Of a stretch of 64,000 nt of DNA, positions 57,560 through 64,000 are shown one piece after another. A model generated the notes under the pieces. It was given only the letters and a program-made list of their open reading frames with translations, did not search any database and was not told the origin of the DNA. The position numbers and the translations under genes were made by a program. This stretch comes from Dipteris shenzhenensis (Eukaryota > Polypodiophyta > Polypodiopsida > Gleicheniales): the NCBI GenBank assembly GCA_047967505.1, contig CM106539.1. One strand, given 5' to 3'. Numbering within the stretch: the stretch's first letter is position 1; each line of letters starts with the position of its first letter.

Positions 57560-58116
57560 GATGGGGGGGAGGAAGGGGAGGTGGGCTCAAGATGTGGCAA
57601 ACACCGCATCTTGGTATGGGAGGAAGCAATAGGAGGGGGTGGGAAGGAGGCATGGGAGGGAGGAGGTTGGGGGGGCCAGCAGTGGGGGGGGGATTCACAA
57701 GATGTGGCACATGCCACATCTTTGGGGTAGATGGATGGGAAAAGGAGGATGGAGAATGAGGAGAGAGTGGAAACATTATAGTGAAGATGTGTGGGGTCCC
57801 ATACATCCCTAGTATAAAGTCTCCACCCTCTCCTCATTCTCTATTTCCCTCCTCTCATACTATTCCCCAAGATGTGGCATGTCTCACACCTTACTCCCCC
57901 TCCCACCCCCAACATGTGGTATGTGCCACATTTTCATCCCCCCCAAGATGTGCCATATGCCACATCTTTCCCACCTCCCAAAATATGTGCTGTGAGCCAC
58001 GTCTAACCTCCTTCAACAAAGACCCCCTACATCTATCCCCCTAGACCCACAAGCAAAACCCTTCCTCGTGCCCCCCTGTAAGATGTTGTGCGTGCCACAT
58101 CTTGACCCCACGATTG
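57560..58116. repeat. array of ~24-bp palindromes in a long inverted repeat (copy 2)
   Basis: Units near 57592, 57703, 57872, 57912, 57946, 57981 and 58079. The left half (57695-57790) and right half (57800-57897) are complementary over about 60 bp, more clearly than in copy 1 (compare CACTCTCTCCTCATTCTC with CACCCTCTCCTCATTCTC). It ends where copia C begins. Confidence 0.85.
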
Positions 58117-58472
58117 TGTTGAGATATTGAGCTCATACTCGTGATATGCCAGGGTGACCATTGTGCATAATTTATGTCACCGACTTGTTAGCTGTAGATG
58201 CAGTTGGTACACCGCCCATGAATAATAGTTGGATGATAGCTATCCTTATGTACTCTAGTTCGTGGCTCAGTTAGTATGCCACCTTAGTTAGCTGAGTTTG
58301 GTTTGAGACCCACATATAGGGTTCTTCTATTTCTTTGTACTATAGTTCTTTTGGCTTTCACAACTAAGAAGAGAAAAACCGTTTTCAACCTCCACCTTTG
58401 TGTGTATTCCCCCATTGTGTATGTGAGAAAGCCGCAAGTGAGACTCCTTCCTTCTCTCCCACTATCTTCACA
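58117..58472 (+). repeat. 5' LTR of copia C
   Basis: 356 bp, TGTTGAGATATTGAGCTC...ATCTTCACA. Confidence 0.95.
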
Positions 58473-58485
58473 TGGTATCAAAGCC
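58473..58485 (+). other. primer-binding site of copia C, one mismatch
   Basis: TGGTATCAAAGCC, one change from the TGGTATCAGAGCC of copy B. Confidence 0.88.
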
Positions 58486-59015
58486 TGGTTCGTGGTAAGG
58501 AGCTCAAGAAAGCAAACCAAGTTCGCAGTGTCCTGGTAAGAGGACTAGTGTTGCTTTCCTTTTTTGAGTATGGGAGCAAATCTCTGCAGGTAGCACAGCC
58601 GAAAAGTGCAAGAGTGCATTGTCTCAGATTAAGACGCCCTTCGCGGTGTGGCGAGAGGGCAGTATATGCTGCGGGAGATGGCAAAGCCCTTGGTGACTTT
58701 ATTTTTCTGATTCGAGCCCATTTCGTGGCCCGTTTTAGAGGCGGAAGTTCTCTGCAAGCACTGAGAAAAAGGCCGTGTTTTTGCTATGCGACCACTGCTC
58801 TACAGGTCAGTGAAAAGTTGCCACACAAAATGCATCGTATGCCTGTGCGTAGAGATATTGGGAGTTACAGAATCATCCTTATTGCCTGTTGATGCAAAAT
58901 CGTCACTAAGAAGTGACTGTGTGGTCAAGTACCACTTTTGTCATTTTTGCAGATTTGCCCTTATGAGGCAGCAGCTATGTTTTCTGTAGTGACAGAATAT
59001 TTTGCAGTGTTCTTA

Positions 59016-60470
59016 ATGGCATCTGATTCTCTTTCATAGATTGTCACTGAAAAGCTTGACAAGAACAACTTCCAAGCATGGCAGTTTAGAATGACAAATT
59101 TCCTTATGGGAAAAGGCTATTGGGAGTTCATTACAGGAAATGAAGAAGAACCAGTTCTTCCAAATGTTCCCAATCAACAGGAAATGTAGGCATTTAAAGG
59201 ATGGCATGAGAGAGCCAGAAAAATTATGCACTGGCTGTCTATCAGTATTTCAGATTCTATGATTGTGCATATTCAGGATGCAAGTACGCCAAAGGAGCCA
59301 TGGGATACTTTGACAAAAATGTACAGCACAAATACACAAGCCAGGAAAATGTAGCTCAAGCAGGAGTTGCACAATGTGCAGAGAGAAAATATGAGCATCA
59401 ATGACTACCACATGAAGGTGAAGAAAATTGCAGATGCACTTGCTTCCATTGGGTCACCAGTGGAAGATGATGATTTAGTCTCTGTGACCTTGAATGGTCT
59501 AGGAAAGTATTATGCATAGTTCCGGACATCCATTGCCGTCCGTGAAAAATTTCCTGATTTTGAGGAGTTGTTTGCTCTTTTGATTTCTGAAGAGTAGAGA
59601 CATGGTGGTGCATCTTCTTCAGGAGGAACTTCAAAAGAAACTGTCTTCTACTCAAATGCTAGAAGAGGTAGAGGTAGAGGTAGAGCAGGCCGATTTGGAG
59701 GCCATGGTAGAGATCATAATATGTAGCAAACTCAAGAAAACCAATTTTATGGAGGAGGACATGGCAACTCAAGAGGCAGGGGGAGCCAAAGAGGTCGTGG
59801 TGGATGGCAGAGAGGCCAAAATGCAAACAACAATGTTGAATGCTACTACTATGGTAAAATGGGTCATATGGCTAAAGACTGCTATAAAAAGCAGAATGAC
59901 ATCATGAATGGAAAATTGCAGCAAGGGAATTATGCATCTTCTAGTAGACAGGGTGATGATAGAAATGAGCATCTGTTTATAGTGCAGCACATGACCAATT
60001 TTGTGACAAGTGCAGAAGAAAGCAATGATGTGTGGTATGTTGACTCAAGTGCATCAAACCACATGACAGGTCATGCAGAATGGATGCAGGATGCAAGGAA
60101 AATGGAAAGACCAAGATTTGTGGAGACTGGTGATGATACTGCACATCCTATTGTGCAGATTGGTAAAATTCCTTTGTCTATGTAGGATGGGAAAAAGAAA
60201 TACCTATCTGATGTATTTCATGTCTTGAATATCACCAAGAACCTGGTTTCTATTGGTCAAATGGTTGAGCAGGGCTTGCAGGTCAGATTTAATCCTCATG
60301 GATGCTTTGTTGAGGATAGGAAAAACAACGGTTGCTTGATAGCAAAAGCAAAGAAGAAGGGCAGGATGTTTACGTTGGACGCAGACATGCCTGAATTGAG
60401 TGCAGCAATTTTTGCACATGGGACCAGTGTACTTGTGGATATGTTAATGTACAACAACTTAAATCAATGA
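59016..60470 (+). pseudogene. gag: copia C gag and protease start
   Basis: Frame from ATG 59016, aligned with copy B throughout. Seven in-frame TAG codons: 59037, 59187, 59352, 59517, 59595, 59724 and 60183. The zinc knuckle (about 59838-59880) has its second Cys changed to Tyr, and the protease motif reads DSSASNHM instead of DSGASNHM. The open reading at 59602-59907 in another frame is the shadow of the Arg/Gly-rich tract. Confidence 0.92.
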
Positions 60471-60483
60471 AGGCCCAAAATAT

Positions 60484-60985
60484 TCCCGGGGGATTCACTC
60501 TTCATTAAAGGGGGACGTCACCTACGTGCATGAACTTCAAGAAAACCCCCTATTTAAGATCCATGTAGGATTATAAAACACCCCTATTTAAGCTTATAAG
60601 GTACAAGAAAAATTCTAGTGTGCTCCCCCCCTTTCCTTAAACCTACGTCAAGACGGCTATCCTATTTTGTCAAACAACAAGACTATAAGACGGCTATCAT
60701 ATTTTATCAAACATCCATCTGTCATCCTCCGCACACTTGTTACCATACATGGTTAGCATGGTAATTCTTGATTCAAGCCTAATAATGATGATAACATCAT
60801 TTGTTAAAGTTACATCTATCAAAATAGATGTTCATGCCTAATAGTGATGATAAGAGCACTCATTTGTTGGCATTACATCCATTACATGCTAATCACCTAC
60901 ATCGACATGCTAACCAAGGCAACATTATACCATTTTGCATACATATTGACTGTACATCTAGAAAGAGTATACATATCCACCAATG
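60484..60985. other. no gene seen
   Basis: AT-rich sequence with loose direct repeats (CCTATTTAAG twice at 60545-60590; AAGACGGCTATC twice at 60650-60690; GCCTAATAATGATGATAA / GCCTAATAGTGATGATAA at 60777 and 60836). Confidence 0.5.
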
Positions 60986-61400
60986 TATTTCCATACGTAA
61001 AGCTCTTGAAATACTATCAAGATGTCTTTTCAAGTAAGCCTAGGCTCCTTCCTTGCCCAATACATATTCTCCAAGTATGTTGGAGGAACAGATACGAGGT
61101 ATGATGATCCTTTTAATGGACAAGGCTATAAGTGGCATAGCCTGGGCATCCCTTAATCCCATCTCCTTTAATCCTCAATGGGAGCAACAGGTGTAGCTGG
61201 CCTTATCGAAGCTAGCTGCATATCATATGCATTACCTCCTTACAAAGGTGTAGCAGAAGCAATAACTAGATCTACAAGACAAGCCTCATCACCTCTAACA
61301 TAGCCCCATATACTCTTACCAACTAACACATTATTCACTATAAAACTCCACATGGAATACTTGGTTCCATCCAATTTATCCTCCCAGGCCAAAACTTCAA
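60986..61400 (-). pseudogene. copia-type gag relic of another family
   Basis: Minus-strand EVLAWEDKLDGTKYSMWSFI...VGKSIWGYVRGDE at about 61280-61398 is the first block of a UBN2-type Gag. A decayed RDAQAMPLIALSIK follows near 61100-61140, then YLKRHLDS. Frameshifts and stops separate the blocks. Confidence 0.68.
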
Positions 61401-62795
61401 ATGTCTCCCGAATTTAGATTCAGATTTTGATTCTAAACCATCTTAGATGTATGCATAAACTGCCCACTGATTCACATGCTGTGAATGGTATTGCACCAAC
61501 AAAATCACATTGACCCACTAGCCAATGCTTGGCTAAACAATGCACAAACCTCACTGAACTTCCAATGCAGACCTATACTTGCAAAACATGAACTAATTTG
61601 AATGTTGTATTGCCAAATACAGAGGTAAAAAGCTCCAAATCCTTTCCCATAATTGGCAACAGACTCAAAACCTGCTCAGAATAGTGTAGACAGCAACTAC
61701 ATTCACTATTATTGGGGCGGACAAGCTAGAAAGCTATAGTAGACCCAATATATAGCATATAAGAATGATTACACACTAACATAAACAAGTTTCTTCTCCC
61801 TTAAAAAACAAACACTAGAATGAGAAAGCTGAAAAGCATCTTGAAAGTTTAATAGGCCAAAACTTCAAACACGTCTCCTGAATTTAGATTCAGATTTTGA
61901 TTCTGAACCATCTTAGATGTATGCATAAACCGCCCACTGATTCACATGCTGTGAATGGTATTGCACCAACAAAATCACATTAACCCACTAGCCAATGCTT
62001 GGCTAAACAATGCACAAACCTCATTGAACTTCCAATGCAGACCTGTACTTGCAAAACATGAACTAATTTGAATGTTGTATTGCCAAATACAGAGGTAAAC
62101 AGCTCCAAATCCTTTCCCATAATTGGCAACAGTCTCAAAACCTGCTCAGAATAGTGTAGACAGCAACTACATTCACTGTTATTGGGGCGGACAAGCTAGA
62201 AAGCTATAGTAGACCCAATATATATCATATAAGAATGATTACACACTAACATAAATAAGTTTCTTCTCCCTTAAAAAACAAATACTAGAATGAGAAAGCT
62301 GAAAAGCATCTTGGATGTTTAATAGGCCAAAACTTCAAACACGTCTCCTGAATTTAGATTCAGATTTTGATTCTGAACCATCTTAGATGTATGCATAAAC
62401 TGCCCACTGATTCACATGCTGTGAATGGTATTGCACCAACAAAATCACATTAACCCACTAGCCAATGCTTGGCTAAACAATGCACAAACCTCACTGAACT
62501 TCCAATGCAGACCTGTACTTGCAAAACATGAACTAATTTGAATGTTGTATTGCCAAATACAGAGGTAAATAGCTCCAAATCCTTTCCCATAATTGGCAAT
62601 AGTCTCAAAACCTGCTCAGAATAGTGTAGACAACAACTACATTCACTGTTATTGGGGCAAACAAGCTAGAAAACTGTAGTAGACCCAATATATAGCGTAT
62701 AAGAATGATTACACACTAACATAAACAAGTTTCTTCTCCCTTAAAAAACAAAGACTAGAATGAGAAAGCTGAAAAGCATCTTGGATGTTTAATAG
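61387..62795. repeat. 468-470 bp unit in three tandem copies
   Basis: GGCCAAAACTTCAAA starts at 61387, 61855 and 62325. Copies 2 and 3 are very similar. Copy 1 differs slightly at its start. The units lie directly upstream, in minus-strand sense, of the gag relic at 60986-61400, so they may be its leader. No gene is recognised. Confidence 0.92.
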
Positions 62796-63232
62796 CAGCA
62801 AATATGAAGTTACACAAGAGTAACACCTGAACAATCCATGAATCTAAACCAAAATTTGATAGAGTAGAAAACATAAAATGCATCTTGAATGTTTACTAGA
62901 AAAACTAAAAATTAAACAAGAGTAACACCCGAACAATCCATGTGTATAATCCATAAGTTTAGCATTGACACATCTATGGGCATCTTCTCATAAATGCTGC
63001 ATCATGCCACATAGCTTGCTAACAAATTTATCCTGCAAAACAAACATAAGCTCCCTGTCAAGTTACATGCTGCAAACCTAGGATCCCTATGTGATAAGAA
63101 GGATTGAAAGCACATTAACAAAAACATATGTTACCTTCATCTACATCAGAGATTGGAGCAGTAGGGCTGCAAATGGACTAGGAAGGAGGGAAGGGAAGGG
63201 ACGACTTCAAAATGGATAAACTTTACAAAAAT
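62796..63232. other. 102-bp direct duplication, otherwise nothing seen
   Basis: ACAAGAGTAACACC at 62814 and 62916 begins two related stretches. The rest up to 63232 is AT-rich and may be intron of the gene to the right. Confidence 0.55.
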
Positions 63233-64000
63233 TTAAAAAATAGAAAATGTACCTTTTCTGCCCTGAACATATTCATTGAAAAGTTTGTAGTCATTCTCAT
63301 CAAGATGGTATTTCTTTGTGTGTCGATCATAGTTGAGATTGGCCAAGGCTATTATAGATTCCAAATCCACACATTGGTTGTCAACAAGGTCATATGTGTA
63401 GGTCCTATTTCCCTTTGCTTGTTGATACCATGACAAATGAATTTGAACATTCAAAGGCCTATCCAATAGATCAAAGGGGCCTCTTGTCTCTTTTAGACAA
63501 TTTCCAACCTTTCTCCTTATGCTTACCACCCTTCCAAGGTACCACATGCCGTTTATAGCACCCTTACTAGTATTCCTAGCTTTTCCTTTTCCTCTTGTCT
63601 TTTTGTTTGCATTTATTGATGTGCTTTCAAACAATACTGCACAATCAGATTGCACAATCAGATCCTATACCAAGACATGTTCCTATATGAATCATTGCCT
63701 TCTTCTCCAAAGAAAAATACACTCCACTTTTCACCCTTGTTAATCTATCTTTAGATAGTGTGGGATTTCCATTCAACTGGCTGACAAGTGTGCTTTTAGA
63801 AATGGCTTTCCCATCCACTTCAACAAATGGCGATATTTCACTAGCCACCTTCTCCTCCTCATCAATTAGACAATAAATCACATGACGAAGCTCACTTTCA
63901 CTAGTAATTTCCTCATCCAGATCACCTCGAACACCACTATCAAAGTGATTATCTTCATCTATAAGTAGAACATCATCCAATGATTCATCTTCATCCACAT
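63233..64000 (-). CDS. unrecognised protein, partial exon with a 13-bp duplication frameshift
   Basis: The minus-strand reading is open to the right edge of the window. It begins acidic (Asp/Glu-rich, residues 1-50), then EVDGKAISKSTLVSQLN and LSKDRLTRVKSGVYFSL. After a frame change it continues with a basic KKTRGKGKAR stretch, WYLGRVVSIRRKVG, DLLDRPLNVQIHLSWYQ, TYTYDLVDNQCVDLESII and LNEYV-type blocks. The change of frame falls exactly on a duplicated 13-mer (63638-63650 and 63651-63663). The exon may end at AG|GTACAT near 63251. I do not recognise the family with certainty. It could be a host gene or part of a large transposon. Confidence 0.6.
63638..63663. repeat. 13-bp tandem duplication
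   Basis: TGCACAATCAGAT occurs twice back to back inside the coding region described above. Confidence 0.97.

Larger units (their letters stand above)
58117..60483 (+). mobile_element. Ty1/copia retrotransposon, copy C, 3'-truncated
   Basis: 5' LTR, primer site, leader, gag and the start of pol of the A/B family, ending abruptly in the GAG-pre-integrase region after AGGCCCAAAATATT, where unrelated sequence starts. About 26 bp are also missing near 60440 relative to copy A. It inserted into the palindrome array of 57560-58116. Confidence 0.93.

Overview
This window is repeat-dominated nuclear DNA from a land plant. The evidence is several Ty1/copia elements primed by initiator tRNA-Met, an L1-type LINE with the plant DUF4283/CCHC ORF1, a CACTA (En/Spm) element with TNP2 and Ptta-type genes, a plastid-type J-protein relic, telo-box promoter motifs, and a nonsense-mutation pattern that fits decay of CHG-methylated cytosines. 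I cannot fix the species. A non-flowering plant is my weak guess, from the DUF7869-type gene and the overall repeat mix. I find no rRNA or tRNA gene, and only one stretch that could be an intact host gene (right edge, minus strand), itself carrying a frameshift.

Layout. 1-4376: copia copy A (5' part outside the window), ending in its LTR. 4377-10560: a satellite of about 150-bp modules (types A, B and C) in higher-order order. 10657-11385: a 364-bp tandem duplication carrying the same palindromic core. 11400-13100: an unidentified GC-richer 5'-end-like stretch and a LINE endonuclease relic. 13560-14315: AT-rich minisatellite and an (AC)n tract. 14341-15730: a 64-bp palindrome array with an island of the 150-bp satellite. 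16080-18853: a decayed DUF7869-type transposase-like gene. 21008-25760 and 56270-58116: two paralogous blocks holding a copia gag relic and an array of short palindromes folded into a long inverted repeat. The first block is split by a young gag-only LTR element (21900-24532). The second still shows the unoccupied target site and was later hit by copia copy C (58117-60483).

28016-52982 is a compound CACTA locus. TNP2 runs on the minus strand and a Ptta/Transposase_24-like gene on the plus strand. They diverge from a central region with TATATA-centred palindromes and a telo-box. The locus holds two copies fused head to tail at about 48748. Copy 1 carries in its plus-strand intron a nearly full-length LINE (33496-46246). 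That LINE in turn contains a solo copia LTR (35084-35382) and a complete copia element, copy B (38905-44437, target duplication GCTGG). A small terminal-inverted-repeat insertion (46706-46948) is absent from CACTA copy 2.

52983-64000: a J-protein pseudogene, a foldback element with a 15-bp perfect stem, the second paralogous block, copia copy C, another minus-strand gag relic next to a 468-bp triplication, and an unrecognised minus-strand exon at the right edge. Nearly everything is dead or non-autonomous, and the history reads as layered insertion. Element order, target duplications and paralogous empty sites allow much of the relative dating from sequence alone.
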